From assembly GCF_024713945.1 (NCBI RefSeq), contig NC_134684.1, positions 4,161,001 through 4,225,000 on the forward strand: a stretch of 64,000 nt of DNA, written 5' to 3'. Within the stretch, counting starts at the first letter, position 1. Each line of letters starts with the position of its first letter. Positions 35,153 to 50,225 of this stretch are shown one piece after another. This DNA comes from Dermatophagoides farinae. Its lineage: Eukaryota > Arthropoda > Arachnida > Sarcoptiformes > Pyroglyphidae. Made by a program: the position numbers and the translations under genes. Under the pieces are notes generated by a model. That model was given only the letters and a program-made list of their open reading frames with translations, had not been told where the DNA came from and ran no database searches.

Positions 35153-37323
35153 TTATATAAGAAATGATGAGATAAATAAAAATGTTTGCAACCAAATATG
35201 ATGATGATGATGATTAAGGAATGAACGAATTGAATTTGTTGCCATTGGTCGTAAAATGGTTACATGATCCTGTGCACTTTTATATGGATTCGAACCATCA
35301 TCGAAATACAATGGACAATCATCGTCTATATGAATGAATGAAATAAAATGATTATTTGTGACTGAATCGTTTAATAAGTTAGCCATTAATTCACTTACGT
35401 TCACGTTCATATTCAGTCATTTCCAAAGCAACTTGTGCACCTTCCACTGCATGTCCACTTCGTACGTCTTGGCGAATATGACAGAATGCGCCCACAGACA
35501 TTGACATCAGAATGACATTTAAATCGGCTCGTTGATATACCCAACAACGATAACGGCTATATGCATCCAAACTATCATATGTAATCAGATAGGATTTAAG
35601 ATTCTCCTTCCAATAAGCGATACATTGCATCTGATAATCTGGTTGACTATAAATGTCGACCGGTAATCCGAATTGATCTACCGATAAACAATAATCGGCA
35701 TCTATTTTGAGAATCTTCTGATCACTATCACAAACGGAAAAATCCGAAATATTTGCTTTACAGTAAACGTTTGGCCGAGGAAATTGAGTGACACCACCCC
35801 GAATACGAGTTTCGAAAAGAATATCACCCGTTTGTTTAAAGCGGAATTTTCCCGCTATAGGACATTCAATTGAAACAGGATTCTTGGCAATCAATATGTC
35901 ATATTTCCATTGTTCTTCTGAATTGAACATTGTCCAAGCACAAACGGTTGAAAATCGATCCATAATCATTGCCTGACCTTTACGATATCGTATTACATTG
36001 TGGTGACGAGGTAGAAATTCAAAACAGACATAATCTTTTTGACATCCATTAACGCCTAATCTTGCCATTACAAAACGTGAACCCCGTTGTTCTTGGCAAA
36101 TAAATATTTCCTGCTTAATACGGCCCGTATCTGGACGCCATTTTTCAACCATTGTTGTCGAATTGATGGTAACTTCGGCATCAAAATTGGCGGTATTAAC
36201 CCAAATGCCGCTAAAATTTTGTGGTAATGTACATTTAGCCTGTACTAATTCCGCTCGTACAGGAAATAAACGTAAACGTTCGGGTCCTTCTTGTGGTGAT
36301 TTTAACGTATTACATTCGGCTGTAATCGATACCGATAGAAATTGATCATCATCTCGATTAGATAGCTATTTGGTTACAAATATAGTGATTAAATGAAAAT
36401 TTTTATACAAACTACAAGCAAATGTCACTTACGAAACATCGATATTTTTCTTCCATTCGAGATTCACGTGAATTAACAACGGCAAAAAAATGATTTTTGC
36501 CCACATACCAATCACCCAGACATTTATATTGAACCTCAGCATCTTCAGTTTCTCGCATGTTTACACATTTTCGATAATTCATGATAAATTGCTGATTTAG
36601 ATTGAAAAATTGTGTACCCGGTTTTTGGCATGCAGTAATGTTTGCCTCTTCATGAATACATTCACCGGTGAATTTGAATCGATTCTGATAGGCGAAATTC
36701 CATACACCTTCTAAACTTGAACGGCAATTTTTTCCCGAAGGATTTGTTGCTACGAAAAAAAAACAAATGAAAACTTTTACCAATCATTTTGATCAAACAT
36801 ACAGAACATGGTTATCATTTCTTGATTATTATCCAACGAATTCTTGCACATTGAATCATAGTTTGGCATTACGTTTGGATTATTTTGCAAACAATTTGCT
36901 ATAAAAACAAATTGAAAAATTGATTATAAAATTTTCAAAACAAAATTGTTCAAACGACCAACTTTCAATTTTTTCCATAACATTCAATGTTCGTATCAGA
37001 ATTCGAACACATGAAAGACAATCGGCTTTTTTGAGCAGAAAAGTAAAATTATCATAGCTATGAGCAACCATTTCCATACAGAAGCCACGATCAGAGAATT
37101 CATTTTCGGAAATTCTTGTCAACACGTTTTGGCCATCTTCACGTGAAAACCATTCACCACGTAATGTGGTCGGAACAATACAACGTTCATAACCATATTG
37201 AGCAAAACTTATAGCTGGAACCAATATCACTGTTGTTCAGGAATACAAAAGTTGTAAATAAATACCGTTTTGATATGAATTCGATTGAAACGAACCTGTG
37301 ATTATGATTCCGACAATGGGCAT
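35153..37323 (-). CDS. Secreted Cys-rich arthropod protein (uncharacterised DUF704x-like family)
   Basis: The six exons are 37296-37323, 36963-37229, 36803-36898, 36433-36749, 35399-36365 and 35153-35325, giving 615 residues with all phases closed. The start at 37323 (MPIVGIIIT joined to VILVPAISFAQYG) gives a clean signal peptide. A second in-frame ATG at 37338 adds five residues. The ectodomain has several repeats of the pattern short hydrophobic, GxW, then paired Cys (LRGEWFSR, LEGVWNFAYQ, FSGIWVN), with FEFLPRHHNVIRYR in the middle and many cysteines, so disulphide-linked modules are likely. The C-terminus ends in HHHHH and about 13 hydrophobic residues with no charged tail, which could be a GPI-anchor signal. 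I recall uncharacterised secreted arthropod proteins like this annotated as DUF7042-7045, but I am not certain of the family number. Function is unknown. Confidence 0.78.
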
Positions 37324-37740
37324 TTTTTGATTTGGCATCGTTTTATGAATAAAATTTCTTGTATCACAACATACTGTCAAACAATTTATCCATCAAAATG
37401 GCCACTCACATTGAAGCTGATGATGGTATTAACAACCTGTTCATCTAAGAATACACCTGTGGTGTATTAATGGATTCAATGAATGAATGAAAACTGGTCA
37501 CGAATTTTGGATGTGTAGAGGCTTAGCAAATATTTAATTTCAATGAATTTAAAGCACAATTTTTCCTCCAGATGTCGCCATCGATGATCCGATTTTCGTA
37601 AAACATGTGATCTGCTCACTTTTCAATTGGATTTTAGAGTTTTTTTAGTTTCAGATTTCAATTGTTTTTGTTTTGATTTATTTATGATTTCTTGTCTGAT
37701 CATCTCCTATCAGATTCAATGATGATTAGCCTCGAGTTGT
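37324..37740. promoter_or_regulatory. Divergent promoter region, secreted orphan / GCN5
   Basis: This is about 420 bases between head-to-head start codons. It contains CTCCAGATGTCGC at 37567-37579, a variant of the CTCF-like sequence seen at other gene boundaries of this window. No coding sequence other than the in-frame ATG at 37338 is seen. Confidence 0.45.
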
Positions 37741-40980
<3,240 letters not shown>

Positions 40981-41242
40981 ACAACAAATTAACAATGTAC
41001 ATATAAAGATTCAATTAAAAATGAATAAAATTTCACCAGATGTCACTACGAGCAATGAATTGATTAAAAGAATATTTTTTCGATGTTGTTGTTGTTGTTG
41101 TTCATGACGATGCATGTTTCTCTTTCAAATCATTGGCCGATTTGATCAAAGTTCTGTGTTTGTTTTTTCCATATTATTGTTGTTGTAATTCTTGTTTGTT
41201 TTGATTTAATAAAAAGAAATTCAAGTTAGTCGTTCGACTACC

Positions 41243-44200
41243 ATGTCAAATTCGTGTTTCAATGGTGATTTTCGTCAGAAACCTAAACAAAGTTTAGGTG
41301 GCGTCAATCGTAATGTGAGTAGATTTTATTGATCATAACTTGGATTAATCGAATCATCATCAAATATAGCTGAAACGTGAACAGCTCATTCAACAGGCTG
41401 CTCAAGAACGTAAACAAAGAGAAGAATTTCGTAAACATACTCAGATTGCGATCAAACTACAATCACAGATAAGGAAATATTTGACCTGCAAGAATTGGGT
41501 ATGTCAATTGATAGATTCATGTTTTTCGAATGTTTATTTTTTTTGTAATCATAATTTTTGAAGTATGAATCCTTACGAGCTGATTTTGATTCGAAACGAT
41601 CACAACTGGGCGACGAAATTTTTATTTATAATAATAATAATAATGGCGATATTAACAAACAACCATTTCGGTTATATGATGATCTACATTATCTTGCCAT
41701 ACGATTTGTTAGATTTCATTCATATCCTATCGATAAAGAAAGATTGGTTAGTTCACTGTAACATTTATCGGTTATGTTTATTCATTATTTTGTTTTCATT
41801 TTAGCTTTTTATCAATAAACTATTGATCAACAATCAAACGATGATATTATCTCGACAACATGGATTACATTGGCTAAAATATGTTTTCGCATACAATTCA
41901 TCCACATTGGCTCATCTATTGGACCATTTTCCAAGTAACCTTGAAGAATTTAAATTAATTTTAAACACTTTTCAATGCTATCTTAATGAAAACAAGTTGA
42001 GCCAAACGTTAATGGATCAAATCTGGGATTATCTAGTTCGAAATGATTATATGAAAAATATTCAAAGTATTCTGTGTAAAATTCGTGCCATAGAATCGAT
42101 TGGTGATAATTTTTTTGAAACTGTTTATGATGTTCTACTTAGGCGTCTATTATCACTGCAACAACTTAGTGAATCGAATCAATTCCTATTGATTGAACAT
42201 TTTCTTAGTCAATTTCTATCCGGTTTGAATGATTTCAAGTTATTGAACGAATTATTGCAAACAATTTGTCAAAGTCGTCCACCATTGTTGGCCACCGAGA
42301 ACATTATTCGAGCGTTCACTAATCTTGATTCCCAATCAATACTCATTCAACAATATTTAATCATATTTTATTCGGCCATCAAATTGATCATACAACCATT
42401 ACATCATCAAATGATACCAAATCACGCATCTAATCAAGTGATACAAGATTACCTGAATATACTTCGATTATTTTCTCATAGATTATTTGCACATTTTCGT
42501 GCGAAACCAAGTTTCAATTACATTTACAAACGTGGCCTATCACTTGATCGCCACGAAATAGCTGATAGCATGGAAATCCAAGATAATAATGACGATGATG
42601 ATGACGATTTTGACGAAGATTCCGATTATATGGATTCTGTACGGCGCAAAACACCAGATGACGAACGGCTTTTATTTTATGTGAAGCAAATTTTTTCCCT
42701 TTTAAACACAGCCGAAAATTGTAATATAATCATCCGTTTTATTGATAATCATTTGGCCACTACCGTTGCCGATAGTGAAGGGCAATCATCAACGGCTGTG
42801 ATGAAGAATGCCCTGATTTCATTGTCAAGTATCAGTCATCTTATGCTGTTTTTCTATCCGAACGCTATTCATCACAACAGGTAAGTTGATACCAATGGTT
42901 CAGATATTGTTTTTCATAATCATACCATCTTTTTTAGAATGTTACATACGTTGGCATTCAATTCAAATTTTCTCAAAAAACTATGGAATTTTGTTTTGAA
43001 CGAAAGTGGTACCGTCATGCCATTTGCTGAATCGACACCATCAACCTATATTCATATTCTTTCGCGTGGCCTTTTGAATTCATCATTCGATTGGCCACAG
43101 TTCATACCTCATGTAACCATATTCTGTGCCCTATTCAATTATTTCCTACAAACATTAGATGATGTTGAATTTTTCAACGAATATCTTAGAAATAATGTGG
43201 ATACAGGCAGTTTGGAAAATAATGCCATTTCTGTGTACAACTATAGTGTATTGCCTTTTAAACTTGACGAAATCATCTCGATGTGTTCGATTCTTCGTGA
43301 TGTGGGTATTTCACTGATCGAATTAGCCTATCAAGATAGGCGTATCATCAACTACAAGATCAACCTGTTTGGATCTGGTGTCGAAGAAACTATACAAGAT
43401 GAATTCAGTATCAATTGTTGGAGTTTATTATTACGAAATCTATTGCGACTACTTCGACATATTTATGCTCGAGACATAAGGCAACGATTCTGTCCGGAAA
43501 ATCATTGGATTTCCAAGCGAACTTGTATAAGTATTTTGCCACAAAATTTCAATATTGCTATCAAACAACGTCGACGTTTATATCAGGAATTTCGTGGAAT
43601 TAAACACATGAATCGTGATGAGATAATTCAGCATGGATCACCGATTTCGGTTAAAGACGTAATTAATGTGACGTTGATACAGGAACTACCATTTGTCGCA
43701 TCATTCTGTGATCGTGTCAAGATAATGCAATCATTGATTATATTTGATAAACAAAATCATGAAATTGATTTCTATGAAGTCATACACGGACGAACTGTGA
43801 CCATACGTCGAAATTATGTGTATGAAGATTCATTCGAAAAGTTATCACCAACATTGGTGCCTTCAATGAAAAAAATCATTCGAGTCCAATTAGTGTCTGC
43901 TCTTGGATTAGAGGAGACCGGTGTAGATGGTGGCGGGGTTTTTCGTGAATTCCTAGCAGAAGCATTGAAATCGGCATTCGATCCAAATCGAGGCCTTTTC
44001 AAACTTACACAAGATGGATTCCTTTATCCAAATCCATCAGCTCAAATTTTATATGATAACAGTGATAGCCATTATTATTTCATTGGCCGTTTGTTGGGCA
44101 AAGCCATTTATGAACACATGCTTATTGAATTGCCCTTTGCACCATTCTTTTTGGCCAAAATTCTCACCGTCAATTCCGACATTGAAATCAATCATTTGGC

Positions 44201-44933
44201 TTCATTGGATCCGGTGTTATATAAGAATCTGATATCATTGAAAAATTACAGTGGTGATGTTTCCGATTTAGGACTAGATTTCACGGCCGTACAATCTGAC
44301 TTTGGTGCAAATAAAATTGAAGATTTAAAACCGAATGGTGCAAACATAACTGTAACAAATCAAAATCGAATTGAATATATTCATCTGATGGCTGATTATA
44401 AACTAAACAAACAGGTAAGAATCGAATAGATTTTTTCCTATTACGATATTTTTTAATTTTATTTTTTCAATCAGATACGAGGTCATTGTGCAGCATTCAA
44501 AAAAGGTTTCTACAATGTTGTCGATTTTGATTGGATCAAAATGTTTGATACGAAAGAATTACAGATATTAATATCGGGCGCACAGACGCCCATTGATCTC
44601 GATGATCTTATGGCACATACAGTGTACACCGGTAATTACAACTATAATCATCCAGTAATACAGAATTTCTGGGAAGTTCTTACAGAATTCGATGAAAATG
44701 ATAAACGAAAATTTTTGAAATTTGTCACATCATGTTCAAGGCCGCCATTATTAGGTTTCAAAGATTTATGTCCAGCATTTTGCATACAGAATGCTGGTCC
44801 CGATCCTGAACGGCTACCCACATCATCCACCTGTATGAATTTATTAAAGCTTCCAGAGATACATGATAAAAAATCGATGAAAGAAAAACTTATGTATGCC
44901 ATCAATTCTGGATCAGGTTTCGAATTGAGTTGA
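41243..44933 (+). CDS. UBE3C: HECT E3 ubiquitin ligase UBE3C
   Basis: The exons are 41243-41314, 41370-41498, 41564-41746, 41805-42880, 42938-44414 and 44475-44933, giving 1131 residues with all phases closed. The start (FNGDFRQKPKQSLGG) matches the UBE3C N-terminus and is followed by an IQ-type segment (AIKLQSQIRKYL). The long middle is alpha-helical with an acidic patch (NDDDDDDFDED). The HECT domain covers about the last 370 residues: VTIRRNYVYEDSFEKL, GVDGGGVFREFL, LYPNPSAQILYD, GRLLGKAIYE and the catalytic Cys1099 in TSSTCMNLLKLP, ending FELS as in UBE3C. The enzyme extends K29/K48 ubiquitin chains on proteasome-bound substrates. It starts 262 bases after GCN5 and ends only 52 bases from the convergent WDR83 stop. 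An AATAAA sits at 44959-44964. Confidence 0.95.
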
Positions 44934-44985
44934 GAAAAATTCCTGTTTGAAAAATAATAATAAAATGTTGAAAATGATTTTTTCT

Positions 44986-46140
44986 TCAACTTGTTTTGGT
45001 GATTCGCCAAACATGGACTTTGTTTTCGGCACCACTAATCAATTCCATTTCGGTCGGATGTATGGCAAATGTATGTATCACTTTTTGTAAATGCTCCAAT
45101 TTGGCTACAATTTTACCCTGTGAATGTTCAAAATAAAATAACTGAATTGATTTTTAATTTATTACCGGTTACCTCAAGTAACGACCAAATATAAATGTTT
45201 CCATCTTCCGATCCAGATACAATTAATGAATCATTATCAAGGAAACCATTGTCGATTCGATATTTTTGATTAACATGCCCTTCAAAACTAATTTGAAATA
45301 TGGTAAAATTTGATGATCGCGTTACCATTCTGTATTCGTCATTTACTTACGATGCTAGGATTTGGCCACTTGATTTGTCCAAAAGTTTCAATAGATTACC
45401 CATACCACTGACAAGCATACATTGACTGTCGTTAGTAAAATTTACATATGTTAATGATGCTAAACAAATAAAAAGTGATGATTAAATTTAATGAAAAAAC
45501 AAAATGGAAATTGTACATTTGAACATACAATGTAAATTATCGGCTTCCATGATTCCTTTACGTATATCATATCGTCTTAAATGGTGATCTAATGAAGCCG
45601 TAGCAATTTCATGATCTGTCACGGATAAATACGATATACTATCTTTGGCTTCATCGAGAACCTGAATCGGTTCTCGTGAATTACTTTTTCCATCCCATAT
45701 CTTTACCGTTCCATCTAATGAGCCAGAAATGAACAGGCTTGAATCTTCATTGTATCGAACAACATTGATGACGGCGATATGTGCACGCAAACGACGCATC
45801 GGTTGACCTGTTGTCACATCCCATAGTATGATTGTTTTATCATGACTTCCGGACACTAATTGACTACTGTCACAAGAACAATCAACATCCATCACTTCGA
45901 AACCATGACCAGAATAGGTTTTCAACAATAATTGTTTTCGCGGATTCCATAGTTTTATTGTTTTATCACTTCCACAAGTGAGACAATATTCGCCATCAAC
46001 TTTATTGAAAATGTAAATTGAAAATGAATTTTATTTTTATATTAATTAGTCAATGTAATAAGATTACCATTTAGTGCAACTTTACGGATAGCACCTTGAT
46101 TACAATCAAATGAATGTTCAATTTGGTATGATAAATTCAT
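44986..46140 (-). CDS. WDR83: WD40 protein WDR83 / MORG1
   Basis: The exons are 46068-46140, 45529-45999, 45351-45459, 45173-45287 and 44986-45117, giving 299 residues and closing in frame. It is a seven-blade WD40 protein with the WDR83 signature stretches EYCLTCGSDKTIKLWNP, YSGHGFEVMDVD, SGSHDKTIILWDVTTGQ, LDEAKDSISYLSVTDHEI, RRYDIRKG, GHVNQKYRID and SGSEDGNIYIWSL. WDR83 (MORG1) is a scaffold for ERK-module and HIF prolyl hydroxylase partners and also occurs in spliceosomal C-complex preparations. It shares a 204-base head-to-head promoter with SCYL3 and converges tail-to-tail on UBE3C. No AATAAA is visible between its stop and UBE3C, so its 3' end probably overlaps the UBE3C last exon (minus-strand AATAAA at 44840-44845). 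Confidence 0.94.
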
Positions 46141-46344
46141 TTTTTACAATCAATTGTTGAACCACGCTCAATTCATGAATTCATATCAAGCTCCATCTAA
46201 CGTTGTATCACTGTAATGAGTATCAAAACAATGTTGTTGTTTGTTGATATTTGGCGTGTCATTTTGATTGGAATCATCAAACTAATATAAATTTCATGTG
46301 TCATATGTTTCGATGAAAATGATTCGATAATTTTATGTGAACGA
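46141..46344. promoter_or_regulatory. 204-base bidirectional promoter, WDR83 / SCYL3
   Basis: The start codons of WDR83 (minus) and SCYL3 (plus) are 204 bases apart, so one compact region must drive both. It contains a minus-strand TTAGATGGAGC (46190-46200), one mismatch from a CTCF-like core, roughly 50 bases from the WDR83 ATG. I see no TATA box with confidence. Confidence 0.65.
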
Positions 46345-48575
46345 ATGGGAAACGAAACGAGTATATTGAAAAAGTGCAATGTTTCATGTAAGCCACGATT
46401 TACGACTACAGAATGGTCATTATTCGACGCTGAACATGAGAATCAATCATTCAGTGCCTTTATTTTTAACAATAATGATTTTTGTAATGATTTTACGGTT
46501 AGTATTCATCATTTGATCAATTGATCAGATTTATTTACTACTTTTTTTTACTATTACAGAAATGGAAACACGTGCGCCATCCATATCTGGTCAAATTTTA
46601 TGAAGCCGGTGTTTATAAGAATAAAAAATACATTCTAACCGAGTCAGTAATACCGCTACGACAGATATTGGACCAATTTCATCGATTTTCTCGATTAAGT
46701 GGCTTGTATAATATTGGTGATGCACTAGCATTTCTGCATCAAATTTGTCACCTTTCAGTGAATAATCTATCTGTCGATTCTATTTATGTATCGAAGAATG
46801 ATCCTAATGAATTATGGAAACTTGGCTCACTTTATTGGTGCAGTACCATACATTCTGATGATATAGATTTCTATCGAAATCTTATTTGTTTTCATGAACA
46901 AAATAATACACTGCAGATATTACCACCAGAGAATTGTGATCGAAACAAACCATTATTGATTCAATCATTGGCGGATATTCATCGAAGAGATGTTTATTCA
47001 TTCATATTATTAATACAGGAGCTTTTCTACAATCCAAATGTACAACCAAAATTAGCGGAAATATTATCCGCCACTGATAAATCAAATCATAATTTTGTGG
47101 CCAAAGCTTTAATAGATAATTTCCATCAATGCAATCCGGATGAAAGACCAACCGTACAGACAATTCTTGATGATCCATTGTTCAAAAATTGTCCATTCGT
47201 TCATCTACGACAATTTCTCAGTAATTTTAGCACTTATAATGATAAGGAGAAATTTGATTTTCTTCAAGTTCTCGTCCAGAATTTACGCCAATTTCCCGAT
47301 CAATCATTGGTCGTCAGTATATTCACAATGATAGTTAGCTCAAGATTTATAATGTCAAATCGATTAGTTTATAATCATGTAATGCCTTATTTTCTCATAC
47401 CGTTACCAAGCAATAATCAACAAAAAAATTCTAATCACAACAACAATATTGATCAGCAATCGACTTCAACAGAAGTTAATAGACTATCAAATGCAGAAAA
47501 TCGATACACATTAACCAATGGCGAAATGATCACTTTGAGTCCATTCATTGATGAACGATTATTTCGTGATGGCATCATACCACATATAATCAAACTGTAT
47601 TGTGTACATGATTACAAAATACGTATGCTACTTCTTAAATATCTTCCACATTATGGGTCATACATATCTAAAACATGTCTGAAGAAGATTCTTTTGCCAC
47701 AGATTTTATTGGGCATCAAAGATTCGGATAAGGAACTGGTTGCATTAACATTTCGGGCAGTTGCCTCACTGATCGATCTGTTTGGTGTTCGCACCGTACT
47801 TGGTGGTTCTAATCGAACCAGATATTTTACCTCAGGTGTTGCAAGTGACGATGAAAATCCCATTGCAGCCAACGGTTCTATGGCCAAACTTTTAGATAAC
47901 AATTCTGAACGAAGAAATTCATGTAATAGTACAAAATCATCCAGTCTTTTTGATGATGATCGAAAATTAGATTCCGTTATATTTGAACGTAGTTCACCTG
48001 ATGGTGGTGAAACTATCGGTGAAATTCCAACATCATTGAATGAGAATAATAATGATTCTGTGGTGAATAAATTCCCGTCATCAATTACGGCTATCGATTC
48101 AGAATATACAAGTGATCATGATGAATGGCCAGTATGGGAGGAAAATGGACAACCATCGAATACAATCAATAAGAAAGCCACATCGAAAAAAATGGATTCC
48201 ACCGTAAAATTGAAGGAAAAATTTCAGACATTCGATATAAAGGAAATCGATTTCAATCAAGTACATTATAGTAAAGAAATTGATAATCTTTTTATGGATA
48301 TGGCACCCGTATTGAATTTTACCAATCATCATTTGGAAACAAAAATCGTTCCATCAGCTGTCGAACATGCCATAAATTCAGATATGAATCTAGATGGGCA
48401 TAATTTACAATCAATTAAAATTGATTCAAGTATTTTTGATGATAAAAATGATCTAAATATACAGGATATTGAAAACAGTGGCTGGAATGATAGTTTTGAT
48501 TGGAATGATCTCAATGGATCTGTTATCGATCAAACAGATGTTGATGTCAGACAATCGGATGCTTTGAGTGAATGA
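46345..48575 (+). CDS. SCYL3: SCY1-like pseudokinase SCYL3 (PACE-1)
   Basis: The exons are 46345-46497 and 46560-48575 (phase 0), giving 722 residues. The N-terminus MGNETSILKK fits the SCYL3 start (Gly2 could be myristoylated). Residues about 10-250 form a degenerate kinase fold: HVRHPYLVKFYEAG, GDALAFLHQICHLSVNNLS instead of an active HRD loop, and LWKLGSLYWC where DFG should be, so catalysis is not expected. HEAT-like helices follow (about 260-470, including MLLLKYLPHYGSYISKTCLK and ILPQILLGIKDSD). The C-terminal third is acidic and ends with a WNDSFDWNDLN motif comparable to the Trp/acidic end of SCYL3. SCYL3 is a Golgi/cytoplasmic adaptor that binds ezrin. An AATAAA is at 48607-48612. 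Confidence 0.9.
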
Positions 48576-50183
48576 ATCGAATCTGTTTTTTAATTTTAAT
48601 TGAAACAATAAATAAAATTTAAATTTAAAATTTATCAAACTTGCACTAATGTCCGTTTATTATACAATATAGTAGCACTTTTTCTATTGATAATTTCCGA
48701 TTTTTTTTCGGTATTTACGCATGTATGCAGGGCATCGCCATTTCGTTTTGAAAAAAAGTAATGAGAAAAACAATAGAAACTCTTTGATTCGCGCCATCAA
48801 TTTGTGTGTATAAAGTGCGCGCATATTCGGTTATTTTGAATTCACATCACCACTTCGTTGATGTATGTATTCTTTATGTAAGCTTTTCTCTCATCATCAT
48901 CTTGATCATCGTGTCATCGTTATTAGATTCGACCAACTTCTTGAACCGAAAGGTACGTTTGCTTCCGTTCTTATGCCATAAATCTATTGAGTTTGTTTTT
49001 TTCAAGTTTGTTTTTTTCAGTTAGGTTATTTCATCAACTTGTTAAATATAATAAACTTGTTTGTTTATTTTTGCGAGATATTTTTTTTCTTGAAAATAAT
49101 CGACAACAACAACAACCCAACAATATCAAAAACTACTCATTCCTTAGTGACAAAATTCAAAACAACTGACAGTGTTTTTCCATCACTTGGCTTCAAATGA
49201 ATCAATGTTTTCAAAAGAAGCATCGGGCAATCTATCATTCATGAAGTTTCCTTTTGATATTACGTTTTGTGACTAACATTACACCCGACTCTTTTCAATT
49301 TCATCATCATCATCATCGTCTTGTGTGGATTATCTGGCCAACAATCGATCCTTGATTTTTGTGCGTTCGTTGTATGTGTATGTTTTTCGTCCGGGTCGAA
49401 CGAACAAACACAATTGAAACGAAAAAAAAGTTATATATAGCTTTTAGTCGACTTCTTGAATCACCGAATGTTCGTAGTTCTGTATTCTTTGCATACAAAC
49501 GCAAATAAAATCCATCACGAATGTGTAAATGTAATTTTATGTTGTTGAAGACGTTCAACGAAAGATTCGATTTTTGTTTTTATGTGAATATGATAGTGAT
49601 GTAGCGGGTATCTGTCGACGATTGTAAATTGCCTGGTGCAAATCTGAACGATAAACAACAACCATTAGCATACGATACAACGTAGAAGATGATCATAATA
49701 TTGTCTCCTTAGATCTTTACATCGTGTTCGTTTATGATTATTCCATCATCAATCGTAATTTTGAAGCCACTACTACAATACAATACAGTGTTGAAAAAGA
49801 AAAATAAAAGAATTTTGCATGCTGTCTTTTGAAATTATTCAATTCTTAATGATTTTTATTATTATTGAATCGCAACAATTCTATCTGTGTCTGTGTTTGT
49901 GTTCCACAAATTAAATCTAATCTTCATTTGATTTTTTTTCTGTGGTGAGATTAAAAATATTCAAGTTTTTGATGATTTAAAATTGTTTGCATCGTGGTTC
50001 ATCATTTTTCATCAAAATAAAAGATTTATAATTTTTTAATAACCTGTTGATAATCATTCTATTAATCGTCTAATCCTCTCTCTCACATTTCATTCCGAAT
50101 CCGTACCGAAATACGAGCATCTTAAACAAAACATTTGCATCTTTACTGATTTAATCATCGATTCAACCTCACGTACAGACAAA
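48576..50183. other. SCYL3 3' flank and tropomodulin 5' flank
   Basis: This is 1.6 kb without recognisable coding sequence. It contains the SCYL3 poly-A signal, a minus-strand GATGGCGCGAA (48788-48798) identical to an 11-mer upstream of RTF1, and then AT-rich DNA leading to the first tropomodulin exon at 50184. Confidence 0.5.
48788..48798 (-). promoter_or_regulatory. CTCF-like GATGGCGCGAA site
   Basis: The minus strand reads TTGATGGCGCGAATC. The 11 bases GATGGCGCGAA recur exactly at 63326-63336. The core fits YAGRKGGCRS with one mismatch. Binding by CTCF or any other protein is inference. Confidence 0.35.
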
Positions 50184-50225
50184 ATGGCCGACGACGGTGA
50201 AGAATTTGAATTTGAATATACTAAG
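50184..50225 (+). other. tmod: Tropomodulin alternative first coding exon A
   Basis: The ATG at 50184 opens fourteen codons (MADDGEEFEFEYTK) up to AAG followed by a GTATGT donor at 50226. Phase 0 matches the common acceptor at 54875. The acidic N-terminus differs from the other two candidate first exons. The intron to the common exon would be 4.65 kb. Confidence 0.6.
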
